Source of the DNA: JBCDCB01 sp039182735
Lineage (GTDB): Bacteria; Planctomycetota; Phycisphaerae; Phycisphaerales; UBA1924
Assembly (NCBI GenBank): GCA_039182735.1
Contig: JBCDCB010000042.1
Location: 1-28,028, forward strand
Direction of reading: 5' to 3'
DNA length: 28,028 bases
This document shows, in pieces, positions 13,326 through 22,427 of this stretch. Each line of letters opens with the position of its first letter. Positions within the stretch are counted from its first letter, which is position 1. A program made the translations under genes and the position numbers. Below the pieces are notes generated by a model that saw nothing but the letters and a program-made list of their open reading frames with translations, did not search any database and had not been told where the DNA came from.

Positions 13326-14336
13326 ATGCCGACGACCGTGCACGCGTTTGCCGCCGAAGAGGCGAAGGGTGAGTTGAAGCGGTTCGAGTACGACCTGCCC
13401 GACATCGGGGCGGGCGAGGTAGACATCGACGTCACGCACTGCGGCATCTGCCACAGCGATCTGTCGATGCTCAACAACGACTGGGGCATGAGCGCATACC
13501 CGCTGGTGGGCGGGCACGAAGCCGCGGGCACCGTGCGCGCCGTCGGCGAAGGCGTGACGAACGTCAAGGTCGGCGATCGTGTCGGGCTCGGCTGGTTCAG
13601 CGGCTCGTGCATGCGCTGCCGCGACTGCATGGGCGGCGATCACAACCTGTGCGCGGAGAGTGAGTCCACCATCGTCGGTCGTCACGGCGGCTTCGCGGAT
13701 GTCGTGCGCTGCAAAGAAGCGTGGGCGATCAAGATCCCCGACGGTGTCGATCTCGCGAAGGCCGGCCCGCTGTTCTGCGGCGGGATCACGGTCTTCAACC
13801 CGATCGTGCAGTTCGGTGTGAAGCCGACGGATCGCGTGGGTGTTGTGGGCATCGGCGGGCTGGGGCACATGGCGTTGATGTTCCTGAAGGCGTGGGGCTG
13901 CCACGTCGTTGCGTTCAGCAGCAACCCCGCCAAAACGGAAGAAGCCAAGACGCTCGGCGCGCACGAGGTCGTCAACTCGCGCGACCCGGAGGAGTTCGGC
14001 AAGCTCGCGCGATCGCTGGACTTCGTGCTGGTGACGGCGAACGTGCCACTCGACTGGGAGGCGTATCTCACGACGCTCAAGCCGAAGGGGCGCCTGCACT
14101 TTGTTGGCGCCGTGATGGAGCCGATCGCGGTGCAGGCGTTTTCGATGATCATGAGCCAGGCGTCGGTTTCGGGCAGCCCGCTTGGGAGCCCGGCGACGAC
14201 GTCGGACATGCTCGAATTCTGCGCGCGCCACGACATCGCGCCCGTCACCGAGACGTTCGCGTTCGACAAGATCAACGACGCGATCCAGCACCTGCACGAC
14301 GGCAAGGCGCGCTACCGCATCGTGCTCGAACGCTGA
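13326..14336 (+). CDS. Zinc-dependent alcohol dehydrogenase, cinnamyl-alcohol/YahK type
   Basis: This 336-residue medium-chain dehydrogenase/reductase has the catalytic zinc site HCGICHSD (Cys39) and GHEAAG (His64), and a structural zinc site SGSCMRCRDCMGG (Cys95, Cys98, Cys101, then a further Cys near 109). The Rossmann motif is VGIGGLGHMALMF. FSSNPAKTEEAK follows the second strand; a Ser/Asn here fits NADPH preference, typical of the CAD/YahK group. The HGGFAD segment also fits this group. It likely reduces aldehydes to alcohols; the physiological substrate is unknown. AAAGGG lies eight bases before the ATG. It is followed after 28 bases by the DUF1648 gene. Confidence 0.92.
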   Translation: MPTTVHAFAAEEAKGELKRFEYDLPDIGAGEVDIDVTHCGICHSDLSMLNNDWGMSAYPLVGGHEAAGTVRAVGEGVTNVKVGDRVGLGWFSGSCMRCRDCMGGDHNLCAESESTIVGRHGGFADVVRCKEAWAIKIPDGVDLAKAGPLFCGGITVFNPIVQFGVKPTDRVGVVGIGGLGHMALMFLKAWGCHVVAFSSNPAKTEEAKTLGAHEVVNSRDPEEFGKLARSLDFVLVTANVPLDWEAYLTTLKPKGRLHFVGAVMEPIAVQAFSMIMSQASVSGSPLGSPATTSDMLEFCARHDIAPVTETFAFDKINDAIQHLHDGKARYRIVLER

Positions 14337-14364
14337 CCGGTCGCGACGAGGAGGAGCGCGCAGG

Positions 14365-14898
14365 GTGTACGCGAAGTGGAAAGATCGACCGCACATCACG
14401 ATCGAGCCGGACGACACGGACCGTGCGTTGTCGCTCGTGGCGTGGGCGATGGTGCTGGTCGTGCTGGTGACGCCGATCGCGCTGCTGCCGGTGCTGCCCG
14501 ATCGGCTGCCGATGCACTTCAACGCGGCGGGTCAGCCGACGAGCTCCGCCGGGCGCTGGTCGATCATCGTGCTCGGCGTGGTCAGCGCGCTGACCGCGTT
14601 CGGCGTGCTCATGGTCACGCGTATAGACCCGCGAAAGTTCAACTACGCGACCACGATCACGGAAGACAACGCGGAGGGGATGTACCGCCTCAGCCTGCGC
14701 TTCGTGCGGGTGATGAGCATCTGCGTATCGCTTGTGTTCCTCATCATCGAAGCGGAGATCGCACTCGTCGCGACCCGGGGGCCCGGGTCGCTCGGCGTGT
14801 GGATGCTCCCCCTGCTGCTGGCGATCATCTTCGCGCCGATCGGCTGGTTCCTGCTGGCGGCGAGCAAGATCGCCCGCGAGGCGACGGGCATATCCTAA
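14365..14898 (+). CDS. DUF1648-domain membrane protein
   Basis: This 177-residue protein has four hydrophobic segments (about 26-45, 64-83, 111-131 and 141-163). The segment PVLPDRLPMHFNAAGQPTSS immediately after the first is the hallmark of DUF1648, found in SdpI-like and related membrane proteins. SdpI in Bacillus is an immunity protein against a peptide toxin; whether this short protein has any such role is unknown. GTG 14365 is preceded by GAGGAGGAG with good spacing. Its stop overlaps the -10 element of the next gene, and the DinB gene starts 4 bases later. Confidence 0.75.
   Translation: MYAKWKDRPHITIEPDDTDRALSLVAWAMVLVVLVTPIALLPVLPDRLPMHFNAAGQPTSSAGRWSIIVLGVVSALTAFGVLMVTRIDPRKFNYATTITEDNAEGMYRLSLRFVRVMSICVSLVFLIIEAEIALVATRGPGSLGVWMLPLLLAIIFAPIGWFLLAASKIAREATGIS
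14891..14896 (+). promoter_or_regulatory. -10 element before the DinB-like gene
   Basis: TATCCT lies six bases before the ATG at 14903 and overlaps the end of the DUF1648 gene. An AAAGG stretch between it and the ATG could also serve as a ribosome site for the read-through message, so the gene may be expressed both ways. Confidence 0.35.
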
Positions 14899-14902
14899 AG
14901 GC

Positions 14903-15448
14903 ATGATCGAAACGCTCGTGTGGTCGCTCCGGGTCTCGCGTCAGCAGACCGTCTCGCTCGTCTCGGATCTCGACGACGCCCAGATGATCCAGCAGCCTCG
15001 GGCGGGGATGAACCACCCGGCGTGGACGCTGGGTCACCTCTACATCCTCGACGCATATCTTGCCGACGCCTTCGACCGCGCTGAGGAACTGAACACGGAG
15101 CACGACGGGCACGAGCCGCCGGTGAAGGTGGACGAGTCGTGGCAGCGCACGCACAGCCCGAAGTCTCGCTGCACGAGCGAGCCCGGCGCGTACCGCAGCA
15201 AGCGGGAGTACCTCGATCAGCTGGAATCGGTCCGCGTGGGGCTGCTCGCGCGTCTCGAGCGGCTCGGCAATGAGGACCTCAAACGCTCGACGCCCGATCC
15301 GTCCTTCCGCGAGCGCTTCCCCACGCTCGGGCACCTGCTGCACTACGCGCTGTGGCACGAGGCGTACCACGCGGGCCAGCTCGCGGCGTGGCGACGCGCG
15401 ATGGACCTGCCGGACGTCGAGGTCCGCTTCGAGCCCGCGCCGGCCTGA
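14903..15448 (+). CDS. DinB/YfiT-superfamily metal-binding protein
   Basis: This 181-residue four-helix-bundle protein has the three-histidine metal site of the DinB/YfiT superfamily: His45 in NHPAWTLGHLYILD and His152 and His156 in LWHEAYHAGQLAAWRR. The family includes thiol-dependent transferases such as bacillithiol or mycothiol S-transferases, and many members of unknown function. Cys90 is the only prominent cysteine. No partner reaction is evident in the neighbourhood. Confidence 0.85.
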   Translation: MIETLVWSLRVSRQQTVSLVSDLDDAQMIQQPRAGMNHPAWTLGHLYILDAYLADAFDRAEELNTEHDGHEPPVKVDESWQRTHSPKSRCTSEPGAYRSKREYLDQLESVRVGLLARLERLGNEDLKRSTPDPSFRERFPTLGHLLHYALWHEAYHAGQLAAWRRAMDLPDVEVRFEPAPA

Positions 15449-15450
15449 AT

Positions 15451-15466
15451 CCGCCGGATTCGGCGG
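15451..15466 (+). terminator. Possible weak terminator after the DinB-like gene
   Basis: CCGCCG (15451-15456) and CGGCGG (15461-15466) form a tight hairpin with a GATT loop, three bases past the stop codon. No T-run follows, so this is a weak call; it may simply separate the gene from the hmgA promoter. Confidence 0.3.
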
Positions 15467-15476
15467 GCGATCCCGA

Positions 15477-15504
15477 TTCCCTCACGCAGCGCGGGCGGTA
15501 CACT
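15477..15504 (+). promoter_or_regulatory. Candidate hmgA promoter
   Basis: TTCCCT (15477-15482, 3/6) and TACACT (15499-15504, 4/6) with a 16-base spacer give a moderate sigma-70-type promoter, with a predicted start near 15511 and a leader of about 64 bases to the hmgA ATG. Confidence 0.4.
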
Positions 15505-15574
15505 TACCATGCCGAACAACGTGTGCGCCCGCGGCGCGTGTCCCTGCGTTGGCGCACCTCAAGAGGAGAGCGCC

Positions 15575-16948
15575 ATGCCCTACTACACCAGCCTCGGAAA
15601 CCTCCCCAAGAAGCGCCACGTCGCCTTCCGCAGGCCCGACGGCGCGCTCTACTCTGAAGAGCTCTTCGGCACCGAAGGCTTCGTCGGGCCCACCAGCACC
15701 ATGTACCACATCCACCCGCCCACGCAGGTCGCGGGGTGGAAGTCCCTCTACTCCACGCGCCCCGAGTACGTCGAAACCGACGTCATGCGCATGAGACACC
15801 TCAAGACGCATAACCAGAAACCCCACGGCGACGCCGTCTCCGGTCGTGTCGTCATCCTCGGCAACGCCGACGTCGAAATGAGCATCTGCACGCCCAAGGA
15901 GCAGATGACCTACCACTACAAGAACGGCATGGGCGACGAGTGCCTCTTCATTCACTACGGGCGCGGCACCGTCTACACCATGTTCGGCACGCTCCGTTTC
16001 CACGAGAAGGACTACATCGTCATCCCCAAGGGCACGATCTACCGCATCGAGTTTGAAGAGCTCCCCGACGACCGCCGCCGCGAAGGCCTCTCGAAAGAAG
16101 ACATGCCGTACGGGCGTTTCGTTTGCTTCGAAACGGTCAACACCTCGCACATCATGCCGCCGCCGAGGTACATATCGAAGAAGACGGCGCAGTTCCTCGA
16201 GCACTCCCCCTACTGCGAGCGCGACCTGCGCATCCCCGAGTACCCGCTCACCTATGACGAGCTCGGCGACTTCGAGGTGCGCATCAAGGCGCTCAACTCC
16301 GTCCACTCGTATGACTACCACTATCACCCGCTCGACATCGTGGGCTGGGACGGCTGCTACTACCCGTACATTTTCAACATCGACGACTTCGCGCCGATCA
16401 CCGGCAAGCTGCATATGCCGCCGCCGATCCACCAGACGTTCGAGGGTCACAACTTCGTGATCTGCTCCTTCTGCCCGCGCATGCTCGACTGGCACGAGGG
16501 CGCGATCCCCGTGCCCTACAACCACTCGAACATCGACTCAGACGAAGTCCTCTACTACGTCGAGGGCAACTACAAGGCGCGCAAGGGCATCGAGGTCGGC
16601 AGCGTTTCGCTCCACCCGCAGGGCATCCCGCACGGCCCGCACCCGGGCACCGTGGAGAAGTCCATCGGCGCGACCTTCACCAACGAGCTCGCCGTCATGT
16701 GCGACACCTTCCGCCCCCTGCTGCCGACCAAGGCGGCGCTGGAGATGGACGACGCGAAGTACCCCGAGTCGTGGAAGGACGGGCACTACCCGCTGGAGAA
16801 CGACCGCCTGCACACGCCGGAGGGGTTCCCGAGCGACGTCAACGGCAGAGCGGTGAAGTCCTTCGCGCCGTCGCAGACCAACGGCTCGACGAACGGCGCG
16901 TCGGCCGGCATGCCCGCCGACGGCAAGGCGACGGATACGTGGACGTGA
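15575..16948 (+). CDS. hmgA: Homogentisate 1,2-dioxygenase
   Basis: This 457-residue enzyme opens the ring of homogentisate to maleylacetoacetate using non-haem iron. Recognisable segments are MPYYTSLGNLPKKRHVAFRR, the EGFVGPTSTMYH region, the cupin strand KEQMTYHYKNGMGDECLFIH, and the C-terminal cupin with PYNHSNIDSDE and the His-rich SLHPQGIPHGPHPG. His and acid residues in the last two motifs correspond to the iron ligands of the family. This variant, with HSNIDSDE rather than the HRNxMSE of human and Pseudomonas enzymes, resembles the Bacteroidetes type. ATG 15575 follows AGGAG with a six-base gap. The stop codon is overlapped by the next gene's GTG. It follows hpd in the tyrosine pathway, although 4.7 kb away. 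Confidence 0.93.
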   Translation: MPYYTSLGNLPKKRHVAFRRPDGALYSEELFGTEGFVGPTSTMYHIHPPTQVAGWKSLYSTRPEYVETDVMRMRHLKTHNQKPHGDAVSGRVVILGNADVEMSICTPKEQMTYHYKNGMGDECLFIHYGRGTVYTMFGTLRFHEKDYIVIPKGTIYRIEFEELPDDRRREGLSKEDMPYGRFVCFETVNTSHIMPPPRYISKKTAQFLEHSPYCERDLRIPEYPLTYDELGDFEVRIKALNSVHSYDYHYHPLDIVGWDGCYYPYIFNIDDFAPITGKLHMPPPIHQTFEGHNFVICSFCPRMLDWHEGAIPVPYNHSNIDSDEVLYYVEGNYKARKGIEVGSVSLHPQGIPHGPHPGTVEKSIGATFTNELAVMCDTFRPLLPTKAALEMDDAKYPESWKDGHYPLENDRLHTPEGFPSDVNGRAVKSFAPSQTNGSTNGASAGMPADGKATDTWT

Positions 16949-17973
16949 GATCGAAACCCACGGTCGGTCGCTTGCTGCAGTTGTGCAGCGCATACGTACC
17001 GATCGTATTTTTTATGGTCGGGTGCAGAGAATCGCCGCGCGAACTGACTCTCGAAGAACAGCGCGACTCATGGCCTTCCGTGGTTCTCTCGCACCCCAAA
17101 CGGGACTTCCGCTTCCGTGTTTCGGCAGCAGCCCAGGCAACACTCGATGCAGCGGAGTGCATCCATGTCTGTGATGACCGCTGCCCTTGCTTTGCAGAGA
17201 TGGACCTTGAGTCGGCGTTCGTTGTGCCCAGCCAAGGCGACGCGAATCGAATTTGTATGCTGACGCTCGCGGTGAATCGCGAGTGTGATTCATGTGTGCA
17301 TGCGTTGCTTGAGGCCGGCGCGCCAATTTCGAGGTCCGACCGCTATTGGTCGCCTTTGCATGCCGCCGTTGCGTTTGGGCTACCAGAATTCGTACGAGCT
17401 ATGCTCGCGCGCGATCCAGATGCTTTAAATGCACTTGACGGAAGCGACCGCTGCCCGATGAGTCACGCGATTCGCGCACAGCAGCCGGAAACACTCGGTG
17501 TGCTACTTGAATTTGGCGCTGATCCGAATGAGCCGCTTGGCGGAGAATTTGGCCAATTGCCTCTCGCGACCGCGGCCCGCCACGATTCTGACGAGGTGTG
17601 GCGTCTCTTGATGGACCATCCCGACATCGATCCTACACGCACGGCCGACAGTTACCCCACACCCGTACACAGCAGTCTCGCACATCCAGACAGGCTTCGC
17701 GAGCTCATCAAACGGGGCGCACCAATGAATGTACCTTCTGGTCACCAGTTCAGAGAGACACCGCTTCTTGAACTCTTTAGACTCGACTACGATGGAAAGT
17801 CGTTCGAACAACAGCAAGAGCTACGCCTGGAGTCCATGCAAATTCTTCTGGAGGCCGGCGCAGATCCTCTGACTGAGGACTCTGTCGGGCGCAACGCGTT
17901 GTATCGCGCTGAGAAGCAGCAAAACGAGGCCGCATATGAATTACTTATGCGATATGTCTCGCCGGGTGGTTGA
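16945..17973 (+). CDS. Ankyrin-repeat lipoprotein
   Basis: This 342-residue protein starts at a GTG overlapping the hmgA stop (GTGA). The N-terminus is a lipoprotein signal: basic start, hydrophobic YVPIVFFMVGC with the lipobox cysteine at 27. After a variable segment with three close cysteines (about 72-82, HVCDDRCPC), ankyrin repeats follow. Clear ones have CVHALLEAGAPIS with SPLHAAVAFGLPEFVRAML, TLGVLLEFGADPNEP, and MQILLEAGADPLTEDSVGRNALY. Codon use is more A/T-tolerant than hmgA, suggesting a different origin despite the coupling. It would sit on the periplasmic face or outer membrane and bind a protein partner; no function is evident. Confidence 0.82.
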   Translation: MRSKPTVGRLLQLCSAYVPIVFFMVGCRESPRELTLEEQRDSWPSVVLSHPKRDFRFRVSAAAQATLDAAECIHVCDDRCPCFAEMDLESAFVVPSQGDANRICMLTLAVNRECDSCVHALLEAGAPISRSDRYWSPLHAAVAFGLPEFVRAMLARDPDALNALDGSDRCPMSHAIRAQQPETLGVLLEFGADPNEPLGGEFGQLPLATAARHDSDEVWRLLMDHPDIDPTRTADSYPTPVHSSLAHPDRLRELIKRGAPMNVPSGHQFRETPLLELFRLDYDGKSFEQQQELRLESMQILLEAGADPLTEDSVGRNALYRAEKQQNEAAYELLMRYVSPGG

Positions 17974-18043
17974 GCATGCCGGTGCCCTAAGAACAGGCTC
18001 GAACTTCGCGTTTCGCCATCAAGGGTGAGGTTGATCTCGAGGG

Positions 18044-18049
18044 TATGCT
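18044..18049 (+). promoter_or_regulatory. -10 element of the SDR gene, leaderless type
   Basis: TATGCT lies exactly six bases before the ATG at 18056. There is no Shine-Dalgarno sequence in the bases between, so the transcript probably starts at the ATG. Confidence 0.5.
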
Positions 18050-18055
18050 GACGCC

Positions 18056-19087
18056 ATGTCGCCCCCGCCCGCCAAGCAGCGTCCCGAGACGCCGCCCGAG
18101 CCCAAGGGTTCGCGCGCGGTCGATCTGCCGGGCATCCCGGCCCTCGTCGTCGGCGCGACGCGCGGGCTCGGGCTCGCCATCGCGCGGGAGTACCTCGAGC
18201 GCGGCAAGCCGGTGCGCGTCATCGCGCGCGATGCGAAAGCCGCGATCAAGAAGTTCGGGTCCTTCACCTCGGCGCAGATCGTGGAGGCCGACGCGAGCGA
18301 CGCGGAGGCCATCGCCCAGCACGCGCGCGGGTGCGGCACGATCGTGCACACCGCCAGCGCCCCGCTGAGCAAGTGGAAGACGCACGTCACGCCGATGCTC
18401 GAAGCAACGATCGAGGCCGCGAGCAAGTCGGGGTGCTCGATCCTCTACCCGGGCAACGTGTGGAATCTTGGCACACCGAGCGGTCCGATCGATGAGGACC
18501 ACAAGGCGCTGCCGACCACGCGCAAGGGCGCGATCAAGCAGCGCCACGAAGAGATGCTCCGCATCGCGGCGCGGGACAAGGGCGTGCGTGTGCTGATCGT
18601 GCGCGCGCCGGACTACTTCGGCCCCACGGTGCGTAACGGGCTCGTTGATCGTCTGTTCGGCAACGCGGTGCGCGAGAAGCCCATCGAGGTGCTGGGCGAG
18701 CTCGGCGCGAAGCACCAGTGGGCGTACGTGCCCGACCTCGCGCGCGTGTGCGTGGACCTGCTCGAACTGGGCGAGCGCGTGGGGCCCGCGCGGATCGTCC
18801 ACTTCCCGGGGCACACGGTGGATTCGCAGCAGGCCTTCGCCGAGATGATCGCCCGCGCGGCGGGCTGGACGGCGCCCAAGATCAAGAGCATCGCGTGGAC
18901 CGGCGTGTGGGCCGGCGGGCTTGTCAACAAGGACCTGTTCGAGCTGATGGAGCAGCGGTACCTGTTCGACGAGGGCGTGTTCCTGTCGAGCAAGGCGCTG
19001 CCGAGGCTCCTGCCGAAGTTCGAGGCGACGCCGATCGAGCAGGCCGTCGCGCAGACGGTGGGTTCGTACAAGCAGGAACTGCGCTAG
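18056..19087 (+). CDS. NAD-dependent epimerase/dehydratase (extended or atypical SDR)
   Basis: This 343-residue protein has a Pro/Lys-rich start and a Rossmann dinucleotide motif (ALVVGATRGLGLAIA, from about residue 29). It then has VIARDAK after the second strand, TIVHTAS at the fourth, and YPGNVWNLG, where YPG replaces the usual SSxxxYG segment; APDYFGP follows. The pattern is that of NAD(P)-binding epimerase-like proteins that act on sugars or other small carbonyls. The catalytic Tyr-x-x-x-Lys is not clear, so it could be a non-enzymatic or atypical member. The gene stands 51 bases before lptD on the same strand. Start is ATG 18056. Confidence 0.82.
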   Translation: MSPPPAKQRPETPPEPKGSRAVDLPGIPALVVGATRGLGLAIAREYLERGKPVRVIARDAKAAIKKFGSFTSAQIVEADASDAEAIAQHARGCGTIVHTASAPLSKWKTHVTPMLEATIEAASKSGCSILYPGNVWNLGTPSGPIDEDHKALPTTRKGAIKQRHEEMLRIAARDKGVRVLIVRAPDYFGPTVRNGLVDRLFGNAVREKPIEVLGELGAKHQWAYVPDLARVCVDLLELGERVGPARIVHFPGHTVDSQQAFAEMIARAAGWTAPKIKSIAWTGVWAGGLVNKDLFELMEQRYLFDEGVFLSSKALPRLLPKFEATPIEQAVAQTVGSYKQELR

Positions 19088-19138
19088 ACGCCCGTTCGCT
19101 TGTGGCGATTCGCGGCGACCCGTAGCATCCGCATCGGC

Positions 19139-22100
19139 GTGAACGCCCCCTCCACGACCAATTCGATCACCCGGCTCTTCGCGCTCGCGACGCTCCTCCT
19201 GTGCGCCATGGCGTCGCCGTCGCGTGCGCAAACGGCATCCTTCGATGGTCGATCGTTCGACGGCGTGGATCTGCCGGTGGCGCCGCAGGATCACGCGCTC
19301 GACATGACCGCCGCGCGCGCGTGGACGTGGAAGGAACGGGGCGTCACGCGGTTGATTCTAGATCGCGACGTGCGCGTGAACATCGGGCCGTACGCATTCT
19401 CGGCGCGGCGCGCGTCGGTGTGGATCGAGCCGATCGAGCTGCGGCTCCCGGGCGGCGAGACGCTGAACGCCGAGCAGATCGCGGTCTTCTTCGAGTCGGT
19501 GCGCGATCCGATCCGCAGCGGGGCGGTCTCGATGGACGCGGACACGCTGCTTGTGACGGCTCGACTCACGGGCGGCCCGCCGACGATGCGGCTCGATCGA
19601 CTGTGGCGCAACCGGCCCGGCGAGGGCGAGCTCGACGGCTTCCCCGCGAGGGCCAACGACCGGCTTGCGCGCCACTTGTACCGAATCACCAACAACGATG
19701 TGCCGCTCGCGCTGCTCTCCGATCGCGAGCGTCGCCGGCTCGAGCTTGAGCGTGATCTTGCAGCGTCCGGTCTGGCGGGCAGCGGCGTTGACGCCGCGGA
19801 CCCGGACGCGTTCGCCGTGGCGCCGACGGGCGAGATCGCGCCGGGCACGCAGCGTCCGCCCGGCGCGCGCCGGTCGCCGGATATGCCGCCGACGCGAGAG
19901 ACGTGGATCGCGCCGCCCGATGGTGCGGGGCAGTGGCCGAGCGGGGTCGGGCGTGCGCGCGTACTCGAGCCGCGGGAAGGCGTGGTCACGCTGGTCTCCG
20001 AGGAGATCGAGGTCGTCGAGCGCGAGCCCGGGCGCTACGCGATTATGCTGCAGGGCGGCATCGCGGTGCAGGTGCAATCGGTGACCGAGATCAACGCGGC
20101 ACAGCTTCGCGGCGAGCGCGCGGTGGTCTTCCTGGGTGACGACGCCGACCCGCGGCGTTTCCAATACGGCGCGGACGACATCGAGGGCGTGTACGTCGAG
20201 GGCGACGTGGTCGTGACGGACGGGCGCTTCACGCTGCGCGGCACGCGTGTCTACTACGACGTGCGCACGCAGCGCGCGGTGGTCCTCGACGCGGTCTTCT
20301 GGACGTACGACGCCCGTCGCGGCATGCCGCTCTACATGCGTGCCGAAGAGATCCGCCAGGAATCACTGTCGCAGTGGAGCGCACAGAACGTGACGCTGGC
20401 GAACGTGGCCTTCGCGGAGCCGCACTTCTCGATCGGCGCGACTGACGTGACCATCACCCGAGAATCCCGTGCTATTCAGGGCGATCCGCTGGCGGACGAT
20501 TCGCGCACGCTGGTCGATGCGCGCGGCGTGGAGTTCCGCGTAGGCACCACGCCCGTGCTGGGCTTGCCGAGCGTGCGCGGCGAGCCGCGACCGAGCCCCC
20601 TGCGCGGGCTGCGTGTGGGCAATGACAACGGATCTGCCGTCATCGGGACCGAGTGGGACCTGTACACGCTGCTCGGCGTCGATCGAAGACCGGGCGAACG
20701 CGCTGAACTGCTGATCGACGGCTACATCGAGCGCGGCGTCGGGATCGGCACCGAGATCGGATGGGACGATCAGGACGGGCGCGGCGAGCTCTTCGCCTAC
20801 TGGATCTTCGACAACGGGACCGACGAGTTCACCAGCGGCGCCGAGATCGATCGCGACGGCGAGCACCGCGCGATCGTCACCGCGGAGCAGGTCTTCCGCA
20901 TCGATGAGACGTGGACGCTCTTCCTCGAGGGCTCGTACATCAGCGACGAGGCGTTCGTCGATGCGTTCTTCGAGGACCTCGCTGAGACCCGGCGCGAGTT
21001 CACGAACTCCGTCTACATCCGTGCGCTCGATCGCAACGCGATCTTCTCCGCGGAAGTGCGCGGCTCATTCAACGACTTCACGCCCAACGAGTATCTGCTG
21101 CAATCGCTCGGGTACCAGACCGCGAAACTGCCCGAAGTCCGCTACTCGCGGTTCGGCGACGACCTCTTCGGCGGGTTGATCTCGTATTCGAGCGAGTACC
21201 GCGTGGGCGCGGCGCGCGCGCAGCTCAACGAGCCGGACGTCAACCGGTTCGGATTCGACACGGCGCGCCGCTCGCAGTCGGCGTTCGGGATCGCGCCGAA
21301 CACGAACATCGCCGACGCGCTGCGCGCGCAGGGCGTCGATGAAGACGTGCGCCTCCGCGCTGATACGCGGCAAGAGATCGAGGTGCCGCTGACGTGGGGC
21401 CCGGTCAACATCGTGCCCTTCGCGGCGGGGCGTGTGACCGCGTACGACGAGGGATTCGAGGACTTCGGCGGTCGCGATGACGACGACAACGTCCGCTTCT
21501 GGGGCGGCGCGGGCGTGCGCACGAGCACGACGTTCGTGCGCGTGGATGACAGTGTCGAGTCGGAGTTCTTCGATCTGCACCGCGTGCGTCACATCATCGA
21601 GCCGAGCGTGACATTCTGGACCGCCGGCACCAGCATCGAGCAGGATGACCTGTTCATCTACGACGATGAGGTTGAGTCGGTCGCTGACGGCACGAGCGTC
21701 CGCGCGGGCGTGCGCCAGACGTGGCAGACCAAGCGCGGCGGGCCGGGCCGCTGGCGCAGCGTGGATTGGCTCGTGCTCGACGTGAACTACGTCTGGTCGA
21801 GCGACGAGACGCCCCGTGACTCACCCTTTGGGAGCTTCAACGATGCGCGTCCGGAGCTCAGCAATCTCGGCGAGTTCGTGACGGCAGAGGGTGTGCTCAA
21901 CCTGACCGACGCCGTGACCGTCGCCGGCAGCATCATCTACGACGTGGACCAGGAGCTCTTCCCGCGCGGGACGGCGGGGCTGCTGATCGATCACGGCTTC
22001 GGGTTCAGCTCGTTCGTCGAGTACCGCAGCCTCGATGCGCCGCGCGCGTCGCTGCTCGACGCGGGCGCGCGCTACGAGCTGACGCGGAAGTACGCCGTCT

Positions 22101-22390
22101 CGCTCTTTGGGACGATCGACTTCACGGAAGACGAGTTCCAGGGCGTGGGCGCGCGGTTGATCCGGCGTTTCCCGCAGTGGACGCTCGACGTGGGCTTCGA
22201 CGTGGACAACATCACCGAGGATCTGTCGTTCTCGATCAGCCTGCGCCCGGTCGGGTTCAGCGGCGAGGAGCGTCGTCGTCAGTTCCTCGAGCCGCAGTTC
22301 GGGCGTGGGACCGGGCCGAGCGCCGGCGAGCTGGACGCGTCGCGCGTGACAAGAGGCCGGTTCAATTCCGGCCCCTTCGCGGATCGGTGA
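19139..22390 (+). CDS. lptD: LptD-like outer-membrane LPS-assembly protein
   Basis: This 1083-residue protein begins with a signal peptide (MNAPSTTNSITRLFALATLL, ending near Ala-x-Ala SRA-QT). The first 470 residues include an OstA/LptA-like beta-jellyroll region, with repeating VEGDVVVTDGRFTLRGTRVYYD and related strands around residues 355-395. From about residue 500 alternating hydrophobic and polar strands typical of a beta barrel run to the end, where YELTRKYAVSLFGTID and WTLDVGFDVDN resemble LptD barrel strands. LptD inserts LPS into the outer leaflet. It is longer than the 780-800 residues of E. coli LptD, mainly through the N-terminal region. GTG 19139 gives the signal peptide; TAGCAT (19123-19128) is a probable -10. 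The identification rests on pattern, not on a conserved motif. Confidence 0.78.
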   Translation: MNAPSTTNSITRLFALATLLLCAMASPSRAQTASFDGRSFDGVDLPVAPQDHALDMTAARAWTWKERGVTRLILDRDVRVNIGPYAFSARRASVWIEPIELRLPGGETLNAEQIAVFFESVRDPIRSGAVSMDADTLLVTARLTGGPPTMRLDRLWRNRPGEGELDGFPARANDRLARHLYRITNNDVPLALLSDRERRRLELERDLAASGLAGSGVDAADPDAFAVAPTGEIAPGTQRPPGARRSPDMPPTRETWIAPPDGAGQWPSGVGRARVLEPREGVVTLVSEEIEVVEREPGRYAIMLQGGIAVQVQSVTEINAAQLRGERAVVFLGDDADPRRFQYGADDIEGVYVEGDVVVTDGRFTLRGTRVYYDVRTQRAVVLDAVFWTYDARRGMPLYMRAEEIRQESLSQWSAQNVTLANVAFAEPHFSIGATDVTITRESRAIQGDPLADDSRTLVDARGVEFRVGTTPVLGLPSVRGEPRPSPLRGLRVGNDNGSAVIGTEWDLYTLLGVDRRPGERAELLIDGYIERGVGIGTEIGWDDQDGRGELFAYWIFDNGTDEFTSGAEIDRDGEHRAIVTAEQVFRIDETWTLFLEGSYISDEAFVDAFFEDLAETRREFTNSVYIRALDRNAIFSAEVRGSFNDFTPNEYLLQSLGYQTAKLPEVRYSRFGDDLFGGLISYSSEYRVGAARAQLNEPDVNRFGFDTARRSQSAFGIAPNTNIADALRAQGVDEDVRLRADTRQEIEVPLTWGPVNIVPFAAGRVTAYDEGFEDFGGRDDDDNVRFWGGAGVRTSTTFVRVDDSVESEFFDLHRVRHIIEPSVTFWTAGTSIEQDDLFIYDDEVESVADGTSVRAGVRQTWQTKRGGPGRWRSVDWLVLDVNYVWSSDETPRDSPFGSFNDARPELSNLGEFVTAEGVLNLTDAVTVAGSIIYDVDQELFPRGTAGLLIDHGFGFSSFVEYRSLDAPRASLLDAGARYELTRKYAVSLFGTIDFTEDEFQGVGARLIRRFPQWTLDVGFDVDNITEDLSFSISLRPVGFSGEERRRQFLEPQFGRGTGPSAGELDASRVTRGRFNSGPFADR

Positions 22391-22427
22391 GTTGTTCGTG
22401 TGACCGAGGCGCGGCGTCGGAACGGGA

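Noticed and set aside
19100..19138. TTG at 19100 as lptD start
   Set aside because: It would put 13 residues before the signal peptide and lies before the probable -10 box at 19123; GTG 19139 gives a standard signal peptide.
22355..22373. GGCCGG-TTCAATT-CCGGCC, like a tRNA T-arm, at the 3' end of lptD
   Set aside because: The following bases have no partner acceptor strand 65-70 bases upstream, and no D-arm or anticodon arm can be drawn, so this is coding sequence with a chance hairpin, not a tRNA or attachment-site remnant.
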